From assembly GCA_025941565.1 (NCBI GenBank), contig JAPCYN010000031.1:1-44971 (forward strand): a stretch of DNA of 44,971 nt, read 5' to 3'. A program made the position numbers and the translations under genes. The notes below the pieces were generated by a model. It was not told the DNA's origin, made no database searches, and worked only from the letters and a program-made list of their open reading frames with translations. Below, piece by piece: positions 20,060-29,667 of the stretch (positions are counted from its first letter, which is position 1; every line of letters begins with the position of its first letter). This DNA comes from Legionella sp. 515359 (GTDB lineage: Bacteria; Pseudomonadota; Gammaproteobacteria; Legionellales; Legionellaceae).

Positions 20060-22711
20060 TTACCTTGAACTGATGAGTAATTCATGAATTAGTTGTTGTT
20101 TTAAAACTTCCTTCTCATCATTATTTAGTGACTGATTTCGTTGATTTGTAATATAAAAAGTATCCTCTGCACGTTCTCCAGCAGTTACAATTTTTGCATT
20201 ATGCAAATGAATATTTAATGTTGAAAATACTCTACCTATTGTTGCAAGTAATCCCGGTCTATCCCCGGTGACTAGAAATAAACGAGTTTGGTTATAGGAT
20301 AGTTCATCATTGTAATGAATTTGGCTTTTGACGTTAAAATGCGCCAGGGCGCGAGAAAGTCTTTTTCGAACAACGACGGGCAATTGATTCGTTTTTGCTA
20401 AATGGGTGCATAAAGCCTGTTGAATATCATGAGTGCGCTGTTTATCAAAAAATGCCTGATTTTGCTCATCGAGAATAATATAGGTGTCTAAGTCATATTG
20501 ATTGTCACAGGTAAGAATCATTGCTTCTTGAATGGTGACGTTGTGATTACTTAAAACAGTCGTTGCAATAGCAAAACGATCATCTCTGTGAGGCATATAA
20601 ATAAAAACCTCGGTTCCACCTTGGCTGTGGTGAGGCATAATCATGACTAAAGGAAATTTTGTACAAGCAAGAATCGCTTTGGTATGGCGTGCGATGACTT
20701 CGGGAGACTCATGCAAAAAATATCTGTCTTTGAATTGTTCCCACAAATCGTTAACTGTTTTTGCGGCGACACCTTCGGTAACTAATATTGATAAAGCATA
20801 TTGCTTGCGTGCTTTGATGAGAGCAGTTTCATCCATCAGCTCTTGTTCTTTATGCAACATATGTTTTGTAGCACGATACAACTCTTTAAGCAGAGAGTCT
20901 TTCCATGAATTCCATAGAGTAGGGTTGGTACCGCAAATGTCTGCAACTGTCAGCAAGTACAGATAATCAAGATAATGGGGATAGGGTAAAAGTTGACAAA
21001 AGTTTTTTATGGTATTGGGATCATAAATATCTTGTCGTTGTGCTGTTTGTGACATGATGAGGTGATTACGCACAAGCCAAATAAGTAAATTACTGTCTTC
21101 TTTTTCAAGGTTGTGGTTTTGCGCAAAAGATGATGCTTCAATCGAACCTAACTCAGAATGATCACCTCCTCTTCCTTTAGCGATATCATGAAATAATGCG
21201 CTTAGATAGAGTAATTCGGGTTTGTCTAAAGTAGACATGATTTGCGTGCAGAGGGGAAATTGCTCCGCATAGTTTTTTTCTTTGAAACGAGACAAATTAC
21301 GGATTACAAATAAGGTGTGTTGATCCACTGTATAAACATGAAATAAATCATACTGCATCTGTCCTGTTACCATGGAGAAACATTCCAGATAATGAGCTAG
21401 GACACCGTATCGGCTCATTCGATGTAAGGCTTTATAAGGTCCATCTGCTGTTTTAAGAATACTCATAAACAATTCAGTTGTTTCTGATGATGCTTTAAAA
21501 CGCTTATTCATCAGGTAGAGTGATTCCCTAATTAAGCGGATAGTATTCGCTCTGACTCCTTCAATATCAGGTCGTTTTGCTATCCAGAGAAATAATTTTA
21601 ATAGGGCTTGTGGATGGTGAATGAATGCACGAGTGTTTCTTACTTCAATGTAATTATTGGATAGTTGGAATTCATTATCCAGATGAAACAGTTTTTGCTT
21701 AGGGGAGTGAGCGATCGTTTCATCAAACCATTGTAATAACATTTCATTGAGTTCTCTGTTACGTTTGATTACTTTAAAATAATCCTTCATGAATTGTTCT
21801 ATGGCTAATGAATGAGGTTTGTCTTTATAGCCAAAAAACTGCGCTAATTTGATTTGATAATCAAAGGATAAGCGTTCTTCTGCTTTTTCAGCCAATACAT
21901 GTAAAGCAAAACGTACTCGCCAGAGAAAATGCTGGCAATAAGTAAGTTTTTCATATTCTTTATCAGTAATGAATCCATAGTTGATGCCATCAGCTAATTT
22001 TTTAATGTTAAAATGTCGCTTACCAATGCTGAGCAGTATTTGCAAGTCGCGCAGGCCGCCAGGGCCATATTTGACATTAGGCTCAAGGTTATAAGCTGTT
22101 TCACCATATTTGGCATCACGTTTTTTTTGCTCTTGGAGTTTCGCTAAAAAGTAATCTTGGCTGCTCCACATATGTAAAGGATGGATTTGATAAACTAATT
22201 CTTCCATTAATGCGCCGCGACCGCATAATAAAAACATATCCATGAGGCTTGAAATAACGGCTACATCGCGACTGGCAAGTTCAGCGCAAGCGGAAACACT
22301 CGTGATTTGATGACTGAGATCCAAACCTACATCCCAGCAATCCTGGATAAAGTTTTGTGCACGATGTAATTGCGCTTTAGAGACTTTATCAGTATGCAAC
22401 AACAATATATCAACATCAGAATAGAGTTGCGGTTCTCGACGTCCATAACTGCCAAGGGCAAGAAGACAAAAAACCTCATGATCCAGTTGATTTTTAATAA
22501 ATAAACGAATAACCAGATCATCGATGAAGGTAACGAGCTTACGAATGATTGTGGTGATATTGGTTTTATAATCGAATTCTTCGCGCAGGTTTTCTTTAAA
22601 TTGTTTTAGGGAGTTTTTAAGATGTTGTAATTCGATGGTCATCCCTTTTTTTTCTGCATCCTGCACTTGGGAAAAGGGATGAGTTTTTGTGTGTTTACTT
22701 TCGTTCTTCAT
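20060..22711 (-). CDS. glnD: Bifunctional uridylyltransferase/uridylyl-removing enzyme GlnD
   Basis: 883 residues (E. coli 890). It senses glutamine and uridylylates or deuridylylates the PII proteins, setting nitrogen control. Nucleotidyltransferase motif GSYGRREPQLYSDVD at 87-101; GlnE/PII central helices; HD domain with His508-Asp509 in LFHDIAKGRGGDHS; two C-terminal ACT domains (about 695-760 and 805-875, the latter TGDRPGLLATIGRVFS). It overlaps the end of map by 17 bases, the common map-glnD arrangement. No strong ribosome-binding site is visible, consistent with translational coupling. All core residues look intact. Confidence 0.95.
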   Translation of the reverse strand: MKNESKHTKTHPFSQVQDAEKKGMTIELQHLKNSLKQFKENLREEFDYKTNITTIIRKLVTFIDDLVIRLFIKNQLDHEVFCLLALGSYGRREPQLYSDVDILLLHTDKVSKAQLHRAQNFIQDCWDVGLDLSHQITSVSACAELASRDVAVISSLMDMFLLCGRGALMEELVYQIHPLHMWSSQDYFLAKLQEQKKRDAKYGETAYNLEPNVKYGPGGLRDLQILLSIGKRHFNIKKLADGINYGFITDKEYEKLTYCQHFLWRVRFALHVLAEKAEERLSFDYQIKLAQFFGYKDKPHSLAIEQFMKDYFKVIKRNRELNEMLLQWFDETIAHSPKQKLFHLDNEFQLSNNYIEVRNTRAFIHHPQALLKLFLWIAKRPDIEGVRANTIRLIRESLYLMNKRFKASSETTELFMSILKTADGPYKALHRMSRYGVLAHYLECFSMVTGQMQYDLFHVYTVDQHTLFVIRNLSRFKEKNYAEQFPLCTQIMSTLDKPELLYLSALFHDIAKGRGGDHSELGSIEASSFAQNHNLEKEDSNLLIWLVRNHLIMSQTAQRQDIYDPNTIKNFCQLLPYPHYLDYLYLLTVADICGTNPTLWNSWKDSLLKELYRATKHMLHKEQELMDETALIKARKQYALSILVTEGVAAKTVNDLWEQFKDRYFLHESPEVIARHTKAILACTKFPLVMIMPHHSQGGTEVFIYMPHRDDRFAIATTVLSNHNVTIQEAMILTCDNQYDLDTYIILDEQNQAFFDKQRTHDIQQALCTHLAKTNQLPVVVRKRLSRALAHFNVKSQIHYNDELSYNQTRLFLVTGDRPGLLATIGRVFSTLNIHLHNAKIVTAGERAEDTFYITNQRNQSLNNDEKEVLKQQLIHELLISSR

Positions 22712-23462
22712 CGCGCAGAGTCAAAATTTCTACACCATTATCGGTAACCAATAAGGTATGCTCCCATTGGGCTGAAAGGCTATGGTCTTTAGTGACTACA
22801 GTCCATTGATCAGGCAATAATCGAGTATGGTGTTTTCCAATGTTGATCATAGGTTCTATGGTGAAGGTCATACCTGGTTCTAATTTCATTCCTGTTCCAG
22901 GTATTCCGTAGTGCAATACTTGAGGATCCTCATGGAAGATACGGCCTATACCATGACCACAATAATCACGGACAACCGAACAGCGATTTTTTTCTGCATG
23001 TTGTTGAATCGCGTGTCCTATATCACCCAAACCGATTCCAGGTTTGACCATGTCAATTCCAATAAACAAGCACTCATGCGCCACCTGAACTACATGTTTT
23101 GCTTTGACTGATGGCGAACCAATAAGAAACATTTTGCTGGTATCACCGTGATAGTCGTTTTTAATTACAGTGACGTCAATATTAATAATGTCCCCATCTT
23201 TTAAAATCTTCTTTCCCGGGATCCCGTGACAAACTACATGGTTTACTGAGGTGCAAATGGACTTTGGAAAACCATTATAATTTAAAGGAGCAGGAATTGC
23301 TTTTTGTGTATTCACAATGTAGTCATGACAAATGGTATTAAGTTCATCTGTAGTGATGCCTTCTTGTACATGAGGGGTAATCATCTCAAGAACTTCTGCG
23401 GCAAGTTTGCCGGCAACGCGCATTTTTTCGATTTCGTCAGGGGTTTTTATAGTAACTGCCAT
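22695..23462 (-). CDS. map: Methionine aminopeptidase type I
   Basis: 255 residues (E. coli 264). It removes the initiator Met co-translationally. Metal and substrate residues are in place: His79 (VCHGIPG), Asp96 and Asp107 (NIDVTVIKNDYHGD), His170 (CGHGIG), Glu203 (FTIEPMINIG) and Glu234 (QWEHTLLVT). Type I because there is no insertion between the last two ligands. It is transcribed ahead of glnD with a 17-base overlap. The 5' side is an 800-base region largely without genes. Confidence 0.95.
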   Translation of the reverse strand: MAVTIKTPDEIEKMRVAGKLAAEVLEMITPHVQEGITTDELNTICHDYIVNTQKAIPAPLNYNGFPKSICTSVNHVVCHGIPGKKILKDGDIINIDVTVIKNDYHGDTSKMFLIGSPSVKAKHVVQVAHECLFIGIDMVKPGIGLGDIGHAIQQHAEKNRCSVVRDYCGHGIGRIFHEDPQVLHYGIPGTGMKLEPGMTFTIEPMINIGKHHTRLLPDQWTVVTKDHSLSAQWEHTLLVTDNGVEILTLRDEERK

Positions 23463-24071
23463 AGAGTGAATCCAAAAGTGTTATTAGCTTGTCCAATATT
23501 TTTTGTTCCAATGTATATAGTGTAGGCTATATAAGAGCTGTATGTATCAATCTTTTTGGAACGAACATGATATTAGCATAACTGGTTAGGTATGTCACCG
23601 AATCCCAATTTGAAGCAAATTTTTTAATGAGGAAGAAAAAGTGCTTCATTAAAATTTTTGACAAATCTTTAACTGGTTTATTAAGTAATCAGAGGGTTTT
23701 ACGAGCGAGATTCTTAAGGTATGTTGAGCAGTGATTATTACCTATCTGGAGAGAAATAAACCTATATCTATTCTCGTACCCTCAAGAAGAAGCAAAAATT
23801 TTTTGATTTTAAATTATTAAAAAAGTACCATGATTAGAAACGATATTTTTAAAATGAATCACTTGAAAGAAACAATGCAGGATTGCTGATGCGAGGAATC
23901 AATCACTTGGTGTTCGGTATTATGAGAACATTGATTGGGAAGGACAATAAGGCCAGTCAACTATCATCGATAGGCATTGCCTTATTTTCATAAACAGCAT
24001 TACTTTATATCGTTTCTGTCTTTTTCATGTAACTCGTCCAAAACGTCCTGTTTATTATGCAAGGAGTGCCT
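23463..24071. other. Long intergenic region upstream of map
   Basis: About 600 AT-rich bases with no convincing ORF on either strand and no tRNA-like fold that I can see. It presumably carries the leftward promoter of map. Confidence 0.4.
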
Positions 24072-24191
24072 ATGATATATACACCTGTTTTATCCGTTGC
24101 AGCATTAATTCTTTTGTCCTCAGCAGGTGTTGCTCAGATAATTGGTGCGATTGAATCAGTAACTCCCTGGACAAACAGACGTAGGCTATGA
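24072..24191 (+). CDS. Small secreted or membrane peptide (39 residues)
   Basis: A strong ribosome-binding site AAGGAG (24061-24066) stands five bases before the ATG. The peptide opens MIYTPVLSVAALILLSSAGV, a hydrophobic stretch reading as a signal peptide or single membrane helix, and ends in a basic tail NRRRL. It is either a genuine small protein or the truncated head of a former secreted protein. The next gene, 85 bases on, is also secreted. Confidence 0.4.
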   Translation: MIYTPVLSVAALILLSSAGVAQIIGAIESVTPWTNRRRL

Positions 24192-24276
24192 GTGTTCCCG
24201 ATTGAGATCATAAGCTCAAGCACTTTTCATATTCCTGTTTTTTTTAAATCACCCCTATATCAATTAAGGATTTGAT

Positions 24277-27213
24277 ATGATGAATTTACGCGGCTGTCTA
24301 AAAATATTTATTGTCTGGTGTGCATGTTTTATCACTGTGGCGCATGCAGGCAAACCACTGTGGTCCTTTATGCCAGATGCAGGGTTTCCACCAACAATTA
24401 CAATCAGCCCTGCTGAGAAGGCAACAATTCAGTATCGAGTAACGAATCAGTCAAAAAGAGTGCGTCGCTTGGTTATGACTCCGATTAAGGGAATTACGGC
24501 TAATGGTTGTAGTTCTCCTTTGGCACCTTATGGCTCCTGTACCTTAACCTTGTCGGTGATTGGCAGTGACTTATCTTCGTCTGTTTCTGGTGGTCCTGTG
24601 CTTTGCAACCAAGGTAATCTCATGCAGTGTTATCAGCCAAGACCAGAAAACCAGTTACACATCAGGTTGACCAGTAGCCCAGTGTTAACTTATACAGTAA
24701 CCCCACGCGGTGATGGCAATGAAGCTATTAATCCCGCAGTGCCGCAGACGGTCAACTCGGGAGCAACGCAGCAATTTACGGTAATAGCTAATGCTGGATA
24801 TACCCTAAATTCAACTACTGGAGGTACTTGTCCCACCGGCACTTGGTCAGGAAGTACCTATATCACAGGCCCCATAACTGCTGACTGCTCAGTCAGTTTT
24901 AGTTCGACGATTAACCCCACCACTATTTCGGTCAGCGGCTCCCCGTTGTTATTAGTCCCTAATGCAACAGGATCGCTGATTGTGACCAACAATGGTTCGG
25001 AAATAGCCAGGGATGTGATGGCGACATTACCGCCTGGACTTGCAGCGAATATAACGCAGGATGCCAGTCAATGCACGACGCTGGCTGCGGGAGCAAGCTG
25101 CTATTTGCATTTTACAGCCAATGACCAGTCCTATCCTGCAACTCCTGTGGCAATTGCGGGTACCAATACCAATACTGCTGGCGCTATTCTGACCCTGACT
25201 ATACCCTATGTCACTAATCGCTTGGTTAGTGATATAGCTGTTGATCTAGCCAATAACCTGATCTATCTTGGAGGTGACTTCACTTACGTTGGTCCCAGTA
25301 CCGGGAGCGGGGTACCTATTGATGCAGTCAGTGGTTTGCCTGAAACGACATATCCGAAAGTCAATGGAACTGTAAATGCCGTTGTTCCTGATGGTAGTGG
25401 AGGGTGGTATATCGGTGGCTCTTTCACGAATGTGGGTGGTGTCAACCGCAATCACATAGCACATATTTTAAATGATGGCACAGTGGATCCGTCCTGGAAT
25501 CCCAATGCCAGCAGCACAGTAAGTGCTCTTGCCGTGAGTGGCAGCACTGTTTATGCAGGTGGTGCTTTTACCACAATCGGCGGACAAAGCCGCAATTATC
25601 TTGCTGGTTTGGATGGCACCACCGGACTTGCTACCGTTTGGAATCCCAATGCCAGCAGCACAGTAAGTGCTCTTGCCGTGAGTGGCAGTACTGTTTATGC
25701 AGGTGGTGCTTTTACCATTATCGGCGGACAAAGCCGCAATTATCTCGCAGCTATAGACACTACCACTGGAGTTCCTACCAGCTGGAATCCTAATCCCAGC
25801 AGCGTAATCTATGCTCTTGCGGTGGATGGTGGCAACGTTTACGCAGCTGGACTATTTAATACCATCGGCGGGCAAAGTCGAAGTTTTCTTGCTGCCTTGG
25901 ATGCCTCCGGAGCTGCTACCGGCTGGAATCCCAATGTCAACAACATAGTGAATGCTATTACAGTGAGTGGCAGTAGCATTTATGCAGGAGGGCAATTTAA
26001 CTTTGTTAATGGCCAAAGCCGCAATTACATCGCAGCTATAGACACTACCACTGGAGTTCCTACCAGCTGGAACCCCAATCCCAACGGCTCTGTGTATGCT
26101 CTTGCCGTGAGTGGTAGTAGTGTTTATGTGGGGGGGGATTTTACCTCCATCGACGGCCAAAGCCGCAGTCGAATTGCAGCTCTGGACATCACTACTGGAG
26201 TTGCTTCCAGCTGGAACCCTAGTGCCAGCAATATTGTACGCGCATTTGCTGTGAGTGGCAGTAGTGTTTATGCCGGGGGAATATTTACCTCCATCGGTGG
26301 TCAAATCCGCAATTATATTGCAGCTATAGACGCCACTACAGGAGTTGTTATCGGCTGGAATCCCAATGCCAACAACATGGTTTATGCTCTTGCTGTGAGT
26401 GGCAGCACTGTTTATGCCGGGGGAATATTTACCTCCATCGGTGGTCAAAGCCGTAATTACATTGCCGCTCTGGATGCCACCACCGGACTTGCTACCGGTT
26501 GGAACCCCGATGCCAGCAGCGCAGTAACGGACCTTGTCGTGAGTGGCAGCACTGTTTATGCAGGAGGGGGGTTTACCTCCATCGGTGGTCAAAGCCGCAA
26601 TTATCTCGCAGCTTTGGATGTTACCACCGGAGTTGCTTCAAGCTGGAATCCTGATCCCAGCAGCGTAATCTATGCTCTTGCGGTGGATGGTGGCACTGTT
26701 TATGCAGGCGGGGATTTTACCTCTATCGGTGGTCAAAGCCGCAATTACATTGCTGCTCTGGATGCCACCACCGGACTTGTTACCGGCTGGAATCCCAATG
26801 CCAGCAGCACAGTAAGTGCTCTTGCCGTGAGTGGCAGCACTGTTTATGCAGGTGGGTATTTTACCTCCATCGGTGGTCAAAGCCGCAATTACATTGCCGC
26901 TCTGGACGCCACCACCGGACTTGCTACCGGCTGGAATCCCAATGCCGACGGCACAGTAAGTGCTCTTGCCGTGAGTGGTAGCAGTATTTACGCAGGAGGG
27001 AATTATACATCCATCGGTGGTCAAAGCCGCAATTACATTGCCGCTCTGGATGTTATCACTGGACTTGCTACCAGCTGGAATCCCAACGCCAATAACAGAA
27101 TGTACGCTCTCGCAGTGAATGGCAGCAGTGTTTATATAGGAGGGCAATTTACTACGATTAATGATTTGCCATATAGTTATTTTTCGATTATTCCTATGGA
27201 ATTAATGCCTTGA
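24277..27213 (+). CDS. Large secreted protein with 14-unit propeller-like repeat array
   Basis: 978 residues. Signal peptide 1-24 with likely cleavage after VAHA. Residues 25-135 form a Cys-containing domain (PLWSFMPDAGFPP, then GGPVLCNQG and QCYQP) shared with the partial gene at 43903. Then come an InlB-B-repeat-like module (about 145-210, GATQQFTVIANAGYT), an Ig-like module (about 213-310), and from about 315 a repeat array: two degenerate units, then eleven 48-residue units and a partial twelfth, each built on WNPNAxxxVxALAVSGSxVYAGGxFTSIGG-type cores. Fourteen units would make two seven-bladed beta-propellers. No sorting signal or C-terminal autotransporter domain is seen. Surface adhesion or binding is inference. 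RBS AAGGA precedes the ATG. Confidence 0.75.
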   Translation: MMNLRGCLKIFIVWCACFITVAHAGKPLWSFMPDAGFPPTITISPAEKATIQYRVTNQSKRVRRLVMTPIKGITANGCSSPLAPYGSCTLTLSVIGSDLSSSVSGGPVLCNQGNLMQCYQPRPENQLHIRLTSSPVLTYTVTPRGDGNEAINPAVPQTVNSGATQQFTVIANAGYTLNSTTGGTCPTGTWSGSTYITGPITADCSVSFSSTINPTTISVSGSPLLLVPNATGSLIVTNNGSEIARDVMATLPPGLAANITQDASQCTTLAAGASCYLHFTANDQSYPATPVAIAGTNTNTAGAILTLTIPYVTNRLVSDIAVDLANNLIYLGGDFTYVGPSTGSGVPIDAVSGLPETTYPKVNGTVNAVVPDGSGGWYIGGSFTNVGGVNRNHIAHILNDGTVDPSWNPNASSTVSALAVSGSTVYAGGAFTTIGGQSRNYLAGLDGTTGLATVWNPNASSTVSALAVSGSTVYAGGAFTIIGGQSRNYLAAIDTTTGVPTSWNPNPSSVIYALAVDGGNVYAAGLFNTIGGQSRSFLAALDASGAATGWNPNVNNIVNAITVSGSSIYAGGQFNFVNGQSRNYIAAIDTTTGVPTSWNPNPNGSVYALAVSGSSVYVGGDFTSIDGQSRSRIAALDITTGVASSWNPSASNIVRAFAVSGSSVYAGGIFTSIGGQIRNYIAAIDATTGVVIGWNPNANNMVYALAVSGSTVYAGGIFTSIGGQSRNYIAALDATTGLATGWNPDASSAVTDLVVSGSTVYAGGGFTSIGGQSRNYLAALDVTTGVASSWNPDPSSVIYALAVDGGTVYAGGDFTSIGGQSRNYIAALDATTGLVTGWNPNASSTVSALAVSGSTVYAGGYFTSIGGQSRNYIAALDATTGLATGWNPNADGTVSALAVSGSSIYAGGNYTSIGGQSRNYIAALDVITGLATSWNPNANNRMYALAVNGSSVYIGGQFTTINDLPYSYFSIIPMELMP
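25495..27213 (+). repeat. Tandem 144-base coding repeat, about 12 units
   Basis: Each unit starts with the Trp codon of tggaatcccaat (25495, 25639, ...) and is 144 bases, one unit being a codon short. Several units keep the same stretch agtgctcttgccgtgagtgg with hardly any silent change, pointing to recent duplication or gene conversion. Unit number may vary between strains and assemblies. Confidence 0.9.
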
Positions 27214-27234
27214 TAGTGAGGTAATTTAAAATGT

Positions 27235-27271
27235 GACTGATGCTGGCAAGGGATATGAGCCAGCATCAGTC
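27235..27271 (+). terminator. Strong hairpin after the propeller gene
   Basis: gactgatgctggc (27235-27247) pairs perfectly over 13 bases with gccagcatcagtc (27259-27271) around an 11-base loop, 21 bases after the stop. The following gtattactt is only partly U-rich. It is the strongest simple hairpin seen in the window. Confidence 0.7.
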
Positions 27272-27386
27272 GTATTACTTATGAACGATCCAGATTCATG
27301 TTTGTTCTATGAATTTTAATTGTACTTACTTTCATTTCGAGTACTATACTTTATAAAGCCTGGTCGCTTAACTCTAAGGAAAGAAA

Positions 27387-27746
27387 ATGAAACGACATGC
27401 ACGTACTTTGATACCTGCCTTGTGTTTCCTGATAAGTACCTCTACTTTTGCTTTTGAAGGTCATGGCGGAGGCGGCTATCATGGTGGACCTTCTCCAAAT
27501 ACTGGGTATCACAATAAGGGATATTACAACAACTATCCTGATAATTATTACCACAACAATGGATGGTATGGAGATAGTGTGAATGTGAATACCGATGATG
27601 GTATTTGGTATAATGATAATTTGAATGATGGTGCTGATGAGGTTGTTGGGGTGCCTGATACAGGGTATTATGATACCTCATGCCAAACAATAGATAATTG
27701 CAGCTCAGGTACTTGTGTGCTAGTCAATACATGTGATCAAGAATAA
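27387..27746 (+). CDS. Small secreted Gly/Tyr/Asn-rich protein
   Basis: 119 residues. Signal peptide with cleavage likely after STFA (about 1-22). The mature part begins GHGGGGYHGG and runs through low-complexity His/Gly/Tyr/Asn sequence (about 25-62), then an acidic middle and a four-Cys C-terminus (SCQTIDNCSSGTCVLVNTC). Good ribosome-binding site AAGGAAAG. The Cys pattern suggests two disulfides in the periplasm or outside the cell. I do not recognise the family. It ends four bases before the next gene. Confidence 0.65.
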   Translation: MKRHARTLIPALCFLISTSTFAFEGHGGGGYHGGPSPNTGYHNKGYYNNYPDNYYHNNGWYGDSVNVNTDDGIWYNDNLNDGADEVVGVPDTGYYDTSCQTIDNCSSGTCVLVNTCDQE

Positions 27747-27750
27747 ACTT

Positions 27751-28800
27751 ATGCATAAAAAAACAACATATCAATGGGCGGTAGTCGGGGCTGGTCCTGC
27801 TGGGATCGCAGCAGTAGGTAAATTATTGGATAATGGTGTTTTACCGGAACATATTTTATGGATTGATCCTCATTTTAAGGTGGGTGATTTTGGTCTATAT
27901 TGGCGTAATGTTTCGAGTAATACCAAGGTCAAATACTTTAAAGATTTTTTATCGGCAGTCCATTCTTTTCATTATCAAGATGCTCCAATTGATTTTCCAT
28001 TAAATCATTTATCTGTAGATGAAACATGCGCTTTGAGTTACATGGCAGAACCTTTGCAGTGGATTACAGAGAATTTACTGCAAAAAGTACACGCAGTAAA
28101 AACAACAATCCATAACATGCATTTATCCAGCCGACTTTGGTCTTTATGTTCAGACTCACAAACCTATCAAGCCCAAAATGTAATATTGGCTACAGGAGCA
28201 TTACCCTCAACATTAAATTACCCGGGTGTTAATGTAATTCCTTTTGATACAGCAATTGATAAGGAAAAGCTGTCTTCAATCATTAGGCGCGATGAAACGT
28301 ATGGTGTATTTGGTTCATCTCATTCTGCAATTATTATTTTAAAGCATCTTGTCGAATTGAATGTTAAAAAAGTGATTAATTTTTATCGTTCACCTTGTAG
28401 CTATGCTATTGAAATGGATGATTGGATTCTTTTTGATAATACTGGACTTAAAGGGCAGAGCGCAGCCTGGGCTCGAGAATATATTGATGGTATTTTGCCT
28501 TCTAATCTGGTTCGTTACAACGTTAGTGAACCTAATATTGCGCGTTTTTTACCTGAATGTGACCAGGTTATTTATGCGGTAGGTTTTGAGCAACGTAAAA
28601 GTATTGTGATTGGTGATTATGAATATTCACGTCATAATCCTTATGTTGGCATCATTGGACCAGGACTATTTGGTTTGGGTATTGCCTATCCAGAAACCAG
28701 GGCCGATGCCTATGGTAACGTGGAGTCTCAGGTAGGTTTATGGAAGTTTATGGTATACCTGAATAAGGTGATGCCTATTTGGCTTAAGTATCCAGCCTAG
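27751..28800 (+). CDS. FAD/NAD(P)-binding oxidoreductase
   Basis: 349 residues from ATG 27751; a GTG at 27733 would add six residues but has no better site. Dinucleotide-binding motif VVGAGPAGIAA at 11-21 binds FAD. A second motif VFGSSHSAIIILKHL (residues about 185-199) replaces the usual GxGxxG of the NAD(P) site with GSSHSA. NVILATGALP and QVIYAVGFE are the two strand-turn signatures of this two-domain flavoprotein fold. The C-terminal IGPGLFGLGIAYPE is like the FAD-contacting end of such enzymes. The reaction is unknown. The gene follows the secreted protein immediately, so the two may share a transcript. Confidence 0.75.
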   Translation: MHKKTTYQWAVVGAGPAGIAAVGKLLDNGVLPEHILWIDPHFKVGDFGLYWRNVSSNTKVKYFKDFLSAVHSFHYQDAPIDFPLNHLSVDETCALSYMAEPLQWITENLLQKVHAVKTTIHNMHLSSRLWSLCSDSQTYQAQNVILATGALPSTLNYPGVNVIPFDTAIDKEKLSSIIRRDETYGVFGSSHSAIIILKHLVELNVKKVINFYRSPCSYAIEMDDWILFDNTGLKGQSAAWAREYIDGILPSNLVRYNVSEPNIARFLPECDQVIYAVGFEQRKSIVIGDYEYSRHNPYVGIIGPGLFGLGIAYPETRADAYGNVESQVGLWKFMVYLNKVMPIWLKYPA

Positions 28801-28873
28801 ACTTTAAATTTCCTAAACTTTACAGAGCCACTAATCTCAATGGGTGCAAAAGATGCTTCTCAATCCAGGCAAC

Positions 28874-28895
28874 ACCTACTAAAATAGGTTTTTTT
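28874..28895 (+). terminator. Intrinsic terminator after the flavoprotein
   Basis: accta (28874-28878) pairs with taggt (28885-28889) and runs into a seven-T tract (28889-28895). The stem is short but the U-tract is good. Confidence 0.5.
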
Positions 28896-28912
28896 ACCTT
28901 AAGAAAATAATA

Positions 28913-29623
28913 ATGCAAAGGATGGGTATATTATCCTGGTTTTTAGTATGGATATTCGTTTTAGGTTGGTCTAAAAGTGCCGAATGTGCACTCGAGCGAG
29001 ATTTTCAATCCTGGTTTAATATAACAGCTATTGGTAAGACTCATAGTAAAGATAAAATACTGGGTCGGGTACAATATTGGTTAGAAGGACAACAGCGCTT
29101 GGGGGATGATAGCAGTCGTTTTTCACAGATATTATTGCGTCCAGGATTAGGTTATGCATTAACAGAGAATCTTAGTATATGGCTTGGGTATGCCTGGATA
29201 TATACAGGAAAGCCTAATACTCCTAATCCATTTGAGGAAGATCGAATTTGGCAACAACTTTTATGGATTAAAACTTATCGATCTTTGACGTTGATGAGTA
29301 GAACTCGCACAGAGCAGCGCTTCTTGGAAAATAATCCTAAAACAGCCTATCGATTTCGAGAGCTTATTAAAATTTCAGTTCCACTGAAACACTACCCTGA
29401 ATTTAGTTTTGTCACGAGCGATGAGTTGTTTCTTCATAAGAATAATTTTGTAGGTACAAACAGTCGTGGTTTTGATCAAAACCGATATTTTATTGGTTTG
29501 GGGTATAAAATAAGCCCTATAGCCACTACTGAATTGGGTTATATGAATCAATACATTCGACGTTTTGGGGTTCCTGATTTTCTTGCCAATATTGTATCGA
29601 TAAATTTTTATCTTAGTTTATAA
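28913..29623 (+). CDS. DUF2490-family outer-membrane protein
   Basis: 236 residues. Signal peptide about 1-25 (SAECA). The mature protein has alternating amphipathic strands typical of a small beta-barrel: RVQYWLEGQQRL, ILLRPGLGYALTENLSIWLGYAW and the end NIVSINFYLSL with a C-terminal aromatic/Leu. RTEQRFLE and the general layout match DUF2490, proteins of unknown function found in Legionella and Bacteroidetes. It is probably outer membrane. Confidence 0.75.
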   Translation: MQRMGILSWFLVWIFVLGWSKSAECALERDFQSWFNITAIGKTHSKDKILGRVQYWLEGQQRLGDDSSRFSQILLRPGLGYALTENLSIWLGYAWIYTGKPNTPNPFEEDRIWQQLLWIKTYRSLTLMSRTRTEQRFLENNPKTAYRFRELIKISVPLKHYPEFSFVTSDELFLHKNNFVGTNSRGFDQNRYFIGLGYKISPIATTELGYMNQYIRRFGVPDFLANIVSINFYLSL

Positions 29624-29667
29624 AAAATCTCATGTTCAGTTTAAGAGGAAATTTTTAGTCTAATGCG

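Noticed and set aside
25852-26592. Long minus-strand ORFs opposite the propeller gene (also 25246-25731 and 26638-27147)
   Set aside because: They mirror the 144-base repeats in a frame that happens to be open; no start site and composition is the complement of the real gene.
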